From: an uncultured Eubacteriales bacterium
GTDB lineage: Bacteria > Bacillota > Clostridia > Peptostreptococcales > Anaerovoracaceae
Length of the DNA stretch: 23,757 nt
Direction: 5' to 3'
NCBI GenBank assembly: GCA_900551415.1
Contig: URWB01000023.1
Span: 1 to 23,757, forward strand
Under the pieces are notes generated by a model. That model worked only from the letters and a program-made list of their open reading frames with translations, did not search any database and was not told where the DNA came from. Positions 14,396 through 21,173 of this stretch are shown in pieces. The number at the start of each line of letters is the position of its first letter. Within the stretch, counting starts at the first letter, position 1. The position numbers and the translations under genes were made by a program.

Positions 14396-14493
14396 CCAAA
14401 AGTGTCCAAAACGGAATCGTGGGTTTCTTTGCACATGCCTGTCGTGCATAACAGGCGCTTCGCAAGGTGCTTTTGGCGATATTTCCTACATGA
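14396..14493 (+). repeat. interspersed repeat, copy C (internal deletion)
   Basis: It begins 52 bases after the GTPase stop codon and aligns with copies A and B from CAAAAGTGT to GATATTTCC. About 23 bases between the GTGCTTTT block and GCGATATTTCC are missing, removing one arm of the second hairpin present in A and B. The first hairpin region (GCCTGTCGTGCATAACAGGC) is kept. Confidence 0.85.
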
Positions 14494-14513
14494 TAAAAAA
14501 TGCGTTTTGGTAC

Positions 14514-14547
14514 ACGCGCGTTTGTTCCTTTGCGGACAAACGCGCGT
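14514..14547. terminator. strong 12-bp hairpin, possible terminator without a clear T run
   Basis: ACGCGCGTTTGT (14514-14525) pairs perfectly with ACAAACGCGCGT (14536-14547), with further C-G pairing inside. The following plus-strand bases are AAATAAAATG, so it is not a classical terminator in that direction. It may end transcription weakly or protect a 3' end. Confidence 0.4.
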
Positions 14548-14718
14548 AAATAAAATGCGAGAGTAAAGTTATCAAAACAAAACGCCGAATGAGAAAACCC
14601 CGGACCTTAGGAAACTCGAATAAGCGTGTACGAAAAATGACAATGTAAAGCATTGAAAACACTTATTTCTCTTCATAAAAAAAGTTTTATTTTCTTCGAA
14701 TTTTTTTTCAAAAAAGAC

Positions 14719-14747
14719 TTGCATTCTTTGAAAAATTCCTTTATACT
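14719..14747 (+). promoter_or_regulatory. promoter of the S10-spc operon
   Basis: TTGCAT (14719-14724) and TATACT (14742-14747) are 17 bases apart, with a strongly AT-rich tract immediately upstream, as is common for highly expressed ribosomal operons. Confidence 0.75.
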
Positions 14748-14754
14748 AAAAAGG

Positions 14755-14990
14755 CTTGCTTAAGGCGATGAAACGGGAAGTTGCAGTGCTATCTGGTAAT
14801 TTCCGTCGAGAATTGTCCCCACCGGATGGGGGCGGAGGGATTCGCCGAATTTTGCTTTGTGTGTAAACGCAGGAAACACACGAAGGCGTGTACGAAGTAA
14901 GCAAATTATCTGTACGCGTTGAAAAATAAGGCTTTAGAACCCCTTGTACAAGCATAGCGTAAACAGTACAAAAAAATCAGGAGGACAACA
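14755..14990 (+). promoter_or_regulatory. structured 5' leader of the S10 operon
   Basis: The leader of about 235 bases folds into several stems visible by eye. ACGGGAA (14773-14779) pairs with TTTCCGT (14800-14806). CCCCA (14817-14821) pairs with TGGGG (14827-14831). AATTTTGCTT (14848-14857) pairs with AAGCAAATT (14899-14907) with one bulge. GTGTGT (14859-14864) pairs with ACACAC (14876-14881) inside it. CTTGTACAAG (14943-14952) is a perfect palindrome near the ribosome site. S10 operons of other bacteria are autoregulated by L4 through their leader. A regulator for this one cannot be named from sequence, and I see no T-tailed attenuator. Confidence 0.5.
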
Positions 14991-15302
14991 ATGAGCGAAT
15001 TACAGAAAATCAGAATCAAGCTGAAAGCTTATGACCACGCGTTATTAGACCAGTCCGCGGCGAAAATTGTCGAAACGGCAAAGAAAACAGGCGCAGACGT
15101 TTCCGGTCCGATTCCGCTGCCAACCGAAAAGGAAGTCGTTACAATCTTAAGAGCGGTCCACAAATACAAGGACAGCAGAGAGCAGTTCGAGCAGAGAACG
15201 CACAAGAGACTGATCGACATCACAAACGCGACGCTGAAGACAACCGACGCTTTAACGAAGCTCGACCTGCCGGCAGGCGTTGACATCGAAATCAAACTCT
15301 AA
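14991..15302 (+). CDS. rpsJ: 30S ribosomal protein S10
   Basis: This 103-residue protein is S10 (NusE), part of the head of the small subunit and also a partner of NusB in antitermination. The sequence is typical throughout: RIKLKAYDHALLDQSAAKIV at the start, GPIPLPTEKEVVTILRAVHK in the middle and EQRTHKRLIDI towards the end. AGGAGG lies ahead of the ATG. It opens the S10-spc operon; tuf and fusA, usual upstream neighbours, are not present. An unusually long gap of 233 bases separates it from rplC. Confidence 0.98.
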   Translation: MSELQKIRIKLKAYDHALLDQSAAKIVETAKKTGADVSGPIPLPTEKEVVTILRAVHKYKDSREQFEQRTHKRLIDITNATLKTTDALTKLDLPAGVDIEIKL

Positions 15303-15535
15303 TCCACAAGGTTTGAAATCGAAACCTAAACAAGTTAAAAGGGACCTTCCCTTAGTATGAATCCGCCGCGCAAGACGGCAGCTGCAAAATCGTGGCCCAA
15401 CCTGTGGGGCCCCCGGAAAGCGAAACTTTTTGGGGAAAGGAGGAGCAGCGGAGCGCGTGAGCGTGCAAGATGCGGCACGCGAAAACAGCGAAGCTTGCGA
15501 CGACGCGATTCCAATGTAAGAAAAGGAGAAAAAAT
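15303..15535 (+). other. long structured rpsJ-rplC spacer
   Basis: At 233 bases this is by far the longest spacer in the operon; the others are at most 29. Hairpins seen are AGGTTT...AAACCT (15309-15327), AAGGGA-CCT-TCCCTT (15339-15353) and GGCCC...GGGCC (15394-15411). A strong ribosome-site-like AAAGGAGGAG follows near 15436-15445, and then a possible 20-codon frame from GTG 15457 to TAA 15519. This may be a control region for rplC and the genes downstream, or a processing site. It has no T run suited to termination. Confidence 0.5.
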
Positions 15536-16171
15536 ATGAAAGCAATCTTAGGAAAAAAGATGGGCATGACACAGATCTTCGATGAAGACGGAAACGTGAT
15601 TCCGGTAACAGTCATCGAAGCCGGTCCGGAAGTTGTAACTCAGGTAAAGACCGTTGAAACCGATGGCTACAATGCTGTTCAGGTAGGCTTTGAAGATCAG
15701 AAGCCGCAGAGAGTCAACAAACCGCTGACAGGACATTTTGAAAAAGCCGGCGTAGCTCCGAAGAAGCACCTTGCGGAATTCAGAGTCGAAGACGGCGAAA
15801 CTTACGAGGTTGGTCAGGTGATCACAGTCGCTGATTTCGAAGTCGGCAAGAAGCTGGATATCACAGGAACCTCCAAAGGTAAGGGAACACAAGGCAACAT
15901 CAAGAGACACGGCCATCACAGAGGCCCGATGACACATGGTTCCAAGCATAAGAGACTTGCCGGCGCGCTTGCCGCGGGTACTTATCCTTCCAGAGTCTTC
16001 AAGGGCAACGCCGGTCCGGGAAGAATGGGCAGAGACACCGTTACCGTACAGAACGTTGTACTTGTAAAAGTTATCGAAGAGAGAAACCTGCTGCTTGTAA
16101 AGGGCGCGGTTCCGGGAAACAAGGGTGGCCTGGTTCGTGTTCAGTACGCAGTAAAGGGACAGGACAAATAG
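15536..16171 (+). CDS. rplC: 50S ribosomal protein L3
   Basis: This 211-residue protein is an early 23S rRNA-binding protein whose long loop reaches the peptidyl transferase centre. It starts MKAILGKKMGMTQIFDEDGN, a standard L3 beginning, and has the loop motif PMTHGSKHKRLAGALAAGTY followed by FKGNAGPGRMG. I chose ATG 15536 (AAAGGAG 7 bases ahead); the frame is open upstream to ATG 15470, but that would add a basic non-L3 stretch. It is followed by rplD after 29 bases. Confidence 0.97.
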   Translation: MKAILGKKMGMTQIFDEDGNVIPVTVIEAGPEVVTQVKTVETDGYNAVQVGFEDQKPQRVNKPLTGHFEKAGVAPKKHLAEFRVEDGETYEVGQVITVADFEVGKKLDITGTSKGKGTQGNIKRHGHHRGPMTHGSKHKRLAGALAAGTYPSRVFKGNAGPGRMGRDTVTVQNVVLVKVIEERNLLLVKGAVPGNKGGLVRVQYAVKGQDK

Positions 16172-16200
16172 AATAGTCTTTTGGAAAGGAGGAAGCACAA

Positions 16201-16824
16201 ATGGCAAAAGTAACTATGTTAAATATGGCAGGAGCAGAAGCCGGTTCCATCGAATTAAAAGATGAGATCTTCGGTATCACTCCGAATGAAAACGCTGTTC
16301 ATGCGGTAGTAAAGAACTACCTGGCAAACCAAAGACAGGGTACTCAGTCCGCGAAGACCAGAGGCGAAGTCAGAGGGGGCGGCAGAAAGCCTTTCAGACA
16401 AAAAGGAACAGGTCGTCACAGACAAGGCAGCACGACAGACCCGTCACAGATCGGCGGCGGCATCGTATTCGCGCCGAAGCCTCGTGACTACAGATATACA
16501 TTACCGAAGAAGCTGAGAAGACTCGCGATGAAATCCGCGCTCTCCGCGAAGGTAGCTGATAAAGAAATCATCGTATTAGACGAATTAAAGTTTGATGCTC
16601 CAAAGACAAAGGAAATGATCAAGGTGCTGGCAAACGTAAAAGCCGGCAAAAAAGCCCTGATCGTGATGGCTGAGAAGGATGAAAACGTTGTAAAATCCGC
16701 GGCCAACATTCCGGGAGTCAGAACCGCGCTGGTAGGCACGATGAACGTTTACGAAATCGTGAACCACGACAGCTTCATCGTAACACAGGAAGCTGTAAAG
16801 AAGATTGAGGAGGTGTACATCTAA
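16201..16824 (+). CDS. rplD: 50S ribosomal protein L4
   Basis: This 207-residue protein is L4, which lines the polypeptide exit tunnel with L22. The tunnel-loop region GEVRGGGRKPFRQKGTGRHR is present (near 57-77), as is GGGIVFAPKPRDYRY. The C-terminal domain is normal. L4 of several bacteria represses its own S10 operon, but such control is only a possibility here. A GGAGG site precedes the ATG; the stop shares one base with the rplW start. Confidence 0.97.
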   Translation: MAKVTMLNMAGAEAGSIELKDEIFGITPNENAVHAVVKNYLANQRQGTQSAKTRGEVRGGGRKPFRQKGTGRHRQGSTTDPSQIGGGIVFAPKPRDYRYTLPKKLRRLAMKSALSAKVADKEIIVLDELKFDAPKTKEMIKVLANVKAGKKALIVMAEKDENVVKSAANIPGVRTALVGTMNVYEIVNHDSFIVTQEAVKKIEEVYI

Positions 16825-17114
16825 TGAAAACAGCATACGACATCATTTTGACACCTGTTATTTCCGAACAGTCCATGGACGTGGCGGCAGACAAGAAGTA
16901 CACTTTCAAAGTTGCAGTAGACGCTAACAAAACACAGGTTAAGCACGCTGTAGAAGAAATCTTCGGTGTTGAAGTATCCAAAGTAAACATCATGAATTAT
17001 GACGGTAAAGTAAAGAGAATGGGAAGAAATGTTGGCAGAACTGCCGCATACAAAAAAGCAATCGTTACCCTTACGCCAAACAGTAAGGAAATCGAGTTCT
17101 TCCAAGGACTGTAA
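16824..17114 (+). CDS. rplW: 50S ribosomal protein L23
   Basis: This 96-residue L23 sits at the tunnel exit and is the docking site for trigger factor and SRP. Typical parts are YDIILTPVISEQSMD at the start, KYTFKVAVDANKTQVKHAVEEIFGVEVSKVN in the middle (cut here only by my description) and the basic loop GKVKRMGRNVG. Its ATG shares a base with the rplD stop, implying coupling, and the rplD end (GAGGAGG) supplies the ribosome site. Confidence 0.96.
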   Translation: MKTAYDIILTPVISEQSMDVAADKKYTFKVAVDANKTQVKHAVEEIFGVEVSKVNIMNYDGKVKRMGRNVGRTAAYKKAIVTLTPNSKEIEFFQGL

Positions 17115-17131
17115 TAGGAGGCAAATGAACA

Positions 17132-17965
17132 ATGGGAATTAGAAAATATAATCCGACAACTCCTGGTCTGAGAGGTATGACAGTTTCTACATTTGAAGAA
17201 ATCACAACCAGCACGCCTGAAAAATCCTTGACTGTAACTCTTAAGAAACACGCAGGAAGAAACAACAGAGGTAAGATTACCGTAAGACATCAGGGCGGCG
17301 GTACCAGACCGAAATATAGAATCATCGACTTCAAGAGAACGAAGGACGGTATTCCGGGAACCGTAGCTACCATCGAATACGACCCGAACAGAAGCGCAAA
17401 CATCGCGTTGATCGTTTACGCGGACGGCGAAAAGAGATACATCATCGCGCCGAACAAATTGGTTGTAGGACAGCAGATCGTATCCGGACCGGATGCCGAT
17501 ATCGTAGTCGGCAACGCGCTTCCGATCGCGAACATTCCGGTTGGTACCATCATCCACAATATCGAGCTTAAGCCGGGTAAGGGCGCGCAGCTCGCGAGAT
17601 CCGCAGGAAACGGCGCACAGCTGATGGCGAAGGAAGGAGATTACGCACAGGTAAGACTTCCGTCCGGCGAAGTAAGAAAGATCAGCATGAGATGCAGAGC
17701 GACCATCGGAGAAGTAGGCAACGGAGACCACGCGAACATCCAGATCGGTAAAGCCGGTCGTAAGAGACACATGGGCATCAGACCTACCGTAAGAGGTTCT
17801 GTCATGAACCCGAACGATCACCCACATGGCGGTGGCGAAGGCAGAGCGCCTGTTGGTCGTAAGAGCCCGGTTACTCCTTGGGGTAAACCTGCTCTTGGCT
17901 ACAAGACCAGAAAGAAGAACAAAGCTTCGAATCAGTATATCGTAAAGAGAAGAAATGAAAAATAA
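17132..17965 (+). CDS. rplB: 50S ribosomal protein L2
   Basis: This 277-residue L2 is needed for subunit joining and peptidyl transferase assembly. The N-terminal motif GRNNRGKITVRHQGGG and the C-terminal signature MNPNDHPHGGGEGRAPVGRK are intact, including the histidine (within DHPHGG) known to matter in E. coli L2. The start IRKYNPTTPGLRGMT is typical. Length is normal. It is followed by rpsS after 18 bases. Confidence 0.98.
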   Translation: MGIRKYNPTTPGLRGMTVSTFEEITTSTPEKSLTVTLKKHAGRNNRGKITVRHQGGGTRPKYRIIDFKRTKDGIPGTVATIEYDPNRSANIALIVYADGEKRYIIAPNKLVVGQQIVSGPDADIVVGNALPIANIPVGTIIHNIELKPGKGAQLARSAGNGAQLMAKEGDYAQVRLPSGEVRKISMRCRATIGEVGNGDHANIQIGKAGRKRHMGIRPTVRGSVMNPNDHPHGGGEGRAPVGRKSPVTPWGKPALGYKTRKKNKASNQYIVKRRNEK

Positions 17966-17983
17966 AAGGAAGGAGCATCAATA

Positions 17984-18265
17984 ATGGGTAGATCACTGAA
18001 AAAAGGTCCTTTCGTGAATGCGAAGCTGCTCAAAGCAATCGAAGAGCTGAACGCGGCGAACGACAAGAAAGTAATCAAGACCTGGTCAAGACCATCCACA
18101 ATTTTCCCGCAGATGGTGGGACACACGATCGCGGTGCATGACGGCAAGAAGCATGTCCCTGTATATATTACAGAAGACATGGTAGGACATAGACTTGGAG
18201 AATTCGCTCCGACCAGAAACTACAGAGGCCACGCTGCCGATAAATCTTCAAAGGTTAAGAAATAA
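17984..18265 (+). CDS. rpsS: 30S ribosomal protein S19
   Basis: This 93-residue S19 lies in the small-subunit head and contacts S13 and the A-site tRNA region. The sequence starts MGRSLKKGPFV, followed by VIKTWSRPSTIFPQMVGHTIAVHDG, a stretch typical of the family, and ends GEFAPTRNYRGHAADKSSK. Length is standard. GGAGCATC lies upstream as the ribosome site. It sits in the conserved order between rplB and rplV. Confidence 0.97.
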   Translation: MGRSLKKGPFVNAKLLKAIEELNAANDKKVIKTWSRPSTIFPQMVGHTIAVHDGKKHVPVYITEDMVGHRLGEFAPTRNYRGHAADKSSKVKK

Positions 18266-18282
18266 GAAAGGAGAACATGAAA

Positions 18283-18618
18283 ATGGAAGCAAAAGCAGTT
18301 GCGAAATATGTAAGAATGTCTCCTATCAAGCTGAAACCTGTTACTGATTTGGTAAGAGGCAAGGACTTAAACGAGGCATTGAACATCTTAAAGTTCACCC
18401 CGGGCAAAGGTTCAGAAATCGTAGAAAAGGTTGTCAAATCCGCAGCAGCGAACGCGGAAAACAATTTCGATATGAATCCGGACAATTTATACGTTGCAGA
18501 AGTATATGCCAACCAGGGCCCAACCATGAAGAGATGGAGAGCCGGCTCCCAAGGCAGAGCATCAATCATCTTAAAGAGATCCAGCCATGTCGGTGTGACT
18601 CTGAGAGAGAAAGAATAG
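18283..18618 (+). CDS. rplV: 50S ribosomal protein L22
   Basis: This 111-residue L22 lines the exit tunnel opposite L4; its beta-hairpin is where macrolide-resistance changes occur in other species. It reads MEAKAVAKYVRMSPIKLKPV at the start and GPTMKRWRAGSQGRAS in the hairpin region. I prefer ATG 18283 because the AAAGGAG site is 9 bases ahead; ATG 18277 is only 3 bases from it and adds Met-Lys. The gap to rpsC is 11 bases. Confidence 0.96.
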   Translation: MEAKAVAKYVRMSPIKLKPVTDLVRGKDLNEALNILKFTPGKGSEIVEKVVKSAAANAENNFDMNPDNLYVAEVYANQGPTMKRWRAGSQGRASIILKRSSHVGVTLREKE

Positions 18619-18629
18619 GAGGTTCATGA

Positions 18630-19508
18630 ATGGGTCAGAAAGTTAGTCCACATGGCTTAAGAGTGGGCGTTATTAAAGACTGGGATTCCAAATGGTATGC
18701 AGATAAAGCCAACTTTGCAGATTACCTTGTAGAGGACAACAAAGTAAGAGAATACGTAAAGAAAAAATTATATGTTGCCGGCGTTTCAAAGGTTTTAATT
18801 GAAAGAGCCGCGGAGAACAAGATGAGAGTCATCGTTCTGACAGCAAAACCGGGTATGGTGATCGGCAGCTCCGGCGCGGGCATTGACAATCTGCGCGCGG
18901 AACTGAAGAAGCTGACAGGCAAGGACATCGATATCTCCATCGAAGAAGTCAGAAGATCCGAAATGGACGCGCAGCTGACAGCGGAGAGCATCGCGCAGGC
19001 ACTCGAAAGACGTGTATCCTTCAGAAGAGCGATGAAGCAGGCGATCGGCAGAACGATGAAAGCCGGCGCGAAGGGTATCAAGGTTCTCTGCTCCGGAAGA
19101 CTCGGCGGCGCTGAAATCGCGAGAAGCGAAAAGTACAGCGAAGGCAATGTGCCGCTGCACACCTTAAGAGCTGACATCGATTACGGCTTCGCGGAAGCTG
19201 ATACTACTTACGGTAAGATCGGCGTAAAGGTTTGGATCAACCACGGCGAAATCCTCGACAAGGGATTACAGGGCGCGGTTCGTGAAGAAAAACGTGAAAA
19301 GAGAGAGAGACGTCCGAGAAAAGACGGCGAGAGACGCGACAGACGTGATCGCGGTGAAAGACGTGACAGACGCGACCGCGGCGACAGAAACGAAGCACCG
19401 AAGTTCGCGAACCCGAGAGTCAGAAAGACTCCGAAGGCCGCGCCGCAAGTTGAAGAACCACAGGTAGAAGCACCTGCAGCAGAAGCAGCAGAAACTACTG
19501 AAGCATAA
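18630..19508 (+). CDS. rpsC: 30S ribosomal protein S3 with long charged C-terminal tail
   Basis: This 292-residue S3 forms part of the mRNA entry channel and helicase. Residues 1 to about 212 are a normal S3, with a KH domain (KPGMVIGSSGAGIDNLRAEL) and the end YGFAEADTTYGKIGVKVWIN. The remaining 80 or so residues are an extension. First comes an Arg/Asp/Glu-rich stretch with repeats of the type RRDRRDRGERRDRRDRGDR (about 235-253), then a Pro/Ala/Glu-rich acidic end. The usual S3 is about 210-235 residues. The tail is likely disordered and may touch mRNA or neighbouring proteins. The frame is intact. Confidence 0.96.
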   Translation: MGQKVSPHGLRVGVIKDWDSKWYADKANFADYLVEDNKVREYVKKKLYVAGVSKVLIERAAENKMRVIVLTAKPGMVIGSSGAGIDNLRAELKKLTGKDIDISIEEVRRSEMDAQLTAESIAQALERRVSFRRAMKQAIGRTMKAGAKGIKVLCSGRLGGAEIARSEKYSEGNVPLHTLRADIDYGFAEADTTYGKIGVKVWINHGEILDKGLQGAVREEKREKRERRPRKDGERRDRRDRGERRDRRDRGDRNEAPKFANPRVRKTPKAAPQVEEPQVEAPAAEAAETTEA

Positions 19509-19534
19509 ATATACGGAAAGGAGGAACTTGAGTC

Positions 19535-19966
19535 ATGTTAATGCCAAAGCGCGTTAAACGCAGAAGAGTTCACAGAGGAAGAATGAAGGGCGTCGCGACC
19601 AAGGGTAACACCATTACCTACGGCGCATATGGCCTGGTTGCACAGGAATGTGGCTGGATCACTTCCAATCAGATTGAAGCCGCTCGTATCGCGATGACAA
19701 GATCCATCAAGAGAGGCGGTAAAGTATATATCAAAATTTTCCCACACAAACCGGTAACAAAGAAACCTGCTGAAGTACGTATGGGTTCCGGTAAAGGCGC
19801 GCCTGAATATTGGGTAGCGGTTGTAAAGCCGGGTAGAGTGATGTTCGAGATCGAGGGCGTTTCCGAAGAAAAGGCAAGAGAAGCGATGAGACTTGCTTCC
19901 CACAAGCTCCCGGTTAAGTGCAAATTTGCCATCAAGGAAAACGAAGTAAAGGGTGGTGAAGCATAA
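19535..19966 (+). CDS. rplP: 50S ribosomal protein L16
   Basis: This 143-residue L16 helps position A-site tRNA in the large subunit. Diagnostic parts are MLMPKRVKRRRVHRGRMKG at the start and PVTKKPAEVRMGSGKGAPEY followed by WVAVVKPGRVMFEIEG. AAAGGAGG precedes the ATG. The stop shares one base with rpmC, so the two are coupled. Confidence 0.97.
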   Translation: MLMPKRVKRRRVHRGRMKGVATKGNTITYGAYGLVAQECGWITSNQIEAARIAMTRSIKRGGKVYIKIFPHKPVTKKPAEVRMGSGKGAPEYWVAVVKPGRVMFEIEGVSEEKAREAMRLASHKLPVKCKFAIKENEVKGGEA

Positions 19967-20169
19967 TGGAATTAAAGAAGATGAGAGAAATGACCGAGGT
20001 TGAACTGAACAGCGAACTCGCAAAAATGAAAAAAGAACTGTTCAACCTGAGATTCCAGCATGTAACCGGACAGCTTGAAAATCCGGTTAAGATGAGAGAA
20101 GTTAAGAGAGAGATCGCTCGCGTTAAGACGATCCTCAGAGAAAAAGAGCTTGCAAAAGCCGAGGCCTAA
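19966..20169 (+). CDS. rpmC: 50S ribosomal protein L29
   Basis: This 67-residue two-helix protein near the tunnel exit reads MELKKMREMTEVELNSELAK, then ELFNLRFQHVTGQLENPVKM, which is the L29 signature, then VKREIARVKTILREKE. Its ATG overlaps the rplP stop by one base. It lies in the conserved order before rpsQ. Confidence 0.96.
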   Translation: MELKKMREMTEVELNSELAKMKKELFNLRFQHVTGQLENPVKMREVKREIARVKTILREKELAKAEA

Positions 20170-20187
20170 CGGAAAGGAGGATGTAAT

Positions 20188-20448
20188 ATGACAGTTGAAA
20201 GAAACAGAAGAAAGACAAAAGTCGGTGTCGTAGTCAGCGACAAAATGGATAAGACAGTCGTAGTTGCAATCGAAGACTTCGTAAGACATTCCCTTTACGG
20301 AAAAGCTGTAAAGAGAACGAAAAAAGTCAAAGCTCACGACGAAAACAATGAATGCCAGATTGGCGATAGAGTAAGAATTATGGAAACAAGACCTCTGTCC
20401 AAGGACAAGAGATGGAGACTTGTGAACATCATTGAAAAGGTTAAATAA
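20188..20448 (+). CDS. rpsQ: 30S ribosomal protein S17
   Basis: This 86-residue S17 is an OB-fold primary 16S rRNA-binding protein. It shows RRKTKVGVVVSDKMDKTVVV, HSLYGKAVKRTKKVKAHDE and DRVRIMETRPLSKDKRWRLV, all typical. AAAGGAGG precedes the ATG. The 15-base gap to rplN is normal for the operon. Confidence 0.97.
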   Translation: MTVERNRRKTKVGVVVSDKMDKTVVVAIEDFVRHSLYGKAVKRTKKVKAHDENNECQIGDRVRIMETRPLSKDKRWRLVNIIEKVK

Positions 20449-20463
20449 AGGAGGCACCAGATC

Positions 20464-20838
20464 ATGATTCAGACTGAAACCAGATTAAGAGTTGCCGACA
20501 ATTCCGGTGCGAAAGAACTTCTTTGCATTCGTATCTTAGGCGGCACGTCCCGTCAGTATGCGAACATCGGAGACGTAATCGTTTGCGCTGTTAAGGAAGC
20601 AACACCAGGCGGCCTTGTAAAAAAAGGTGACGTTGTGAAAGCTGTTGTTGTTAGAACCAAGCATGGTGCCAGAAGAGCTGACGGAAGCTATGTAAAGTTT
20701 GACCAGAACGCGGCAGTTATCATTAAAGATAAAGAAGACAAGAACCCGGTTGGAACCCGTATCTTTGGGCCGGTTGCCAGAGAACTCAGAGACAAGGGCT
20801 TCATGAAGATCGTGTCCTTGGCACCGGAAGTACTGTAG
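20464..20838 (+). CDS. rplN: 50S ribosomal protein L14
   Basis: This 124-residue L14 forms intersubunit bridges and binds the ribosome silencing factor RsfS in other bacteria. It starts MIQTETRLRVADNSGAKELL and contains VVVRTKHGARRADGSYVKFD and the end GFMKIVSLAPEVL. Length is standard. A ribosome site (AAAGGAGG) lies just upstream. Confidence 0.97.
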   Translation: MIQTETRLRVADNSGAKELLCIRILGGTSRQYANIGDVIVCAVKEATPGGLVKKGDVVKAVVVRTKHGARRADGSYVKFDQNAAVIIKDKEDKNPVGTRIFGPVARELRDKGFMKIVSLAPEVL

Positions 20839-20850
20839 GAGGTGAACAGG

Positions 20851-21156
20851 ATGCGTATTAAAAAAGGCGATACGGTAATGGTCATTACCGGTAAGGATAA
20901 AGGCAAGCATGGAAAAGTTCTCAAAGCTATGCCAAAAGAAAACAGAGTAGTCGTAGAAGGCGTAAACATCGTAACCAAGCACGCGAAGGCAACCAGACAG
21001 GCGGGCGCGGAGATTAAGCACTTCGAAGGACCGATCGATGCATCCAATGTCATGTACTATGACACAAAGGCAAAGACAGTTACGAAGATCGGATATGAGT
21101 TCAAAGACGGCAAAAAAGTAAGAGTTTCCAAAAAAACCGGAAACGTTATCGACTAA
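20851..21156 (+). CDS. rplX: 50S ribosomal protein L24
   Basis: This 101-residue L24, an assembly initiator of the large subunit, has an N-terminal KOW motif (KKGDTVMVITGKDKGKHGKV) followed by NRVVVEGVNIVTKHAKATRQ. I chose ATG 20851, with TAGGAGG about 8 bases ahead; GTG 20842 overlaps the Shine-Dalgarno site and is rejected. It is followed by rplE after 17 bases. Confidence 0.95.
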   Translation: MRIKKGDTVMVITGKDKGKHGKVLKAMPKENRVVVEGVNIVTKHAKATRQAGAEIKHFEGPIDASNVMYYDTKAKTVTKIGYEFKDGKKVRVSKKTGNVID

Positions 21157-21173
21157 GAAAGGAGGAGACGATT

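Larger units (their letters stand above)
14344..14718. other. intergenic region between the GTPase gene and the S10 operon
   Basis: This 375-base stretch has no gene. It holds repeat copy C (14396-14493), a strong GC-rich hairpin (14514-14547), an unremarkable stretch (14548-14650), and an AT-rich tract (about 14655-14718) directly upstream of the S10 promoter that resembles an UP element. No convincing T-tailed terminator for the GTPase gene is visible. Confidence 0.6.

Noticed and set aside
15470..15535. Upstream in-frame start of rplC at ATG 15470
   Set aside because: It adds a basic stretch absent from L3 and lacks a close ribosome site; ATG 15536 fits the family start.
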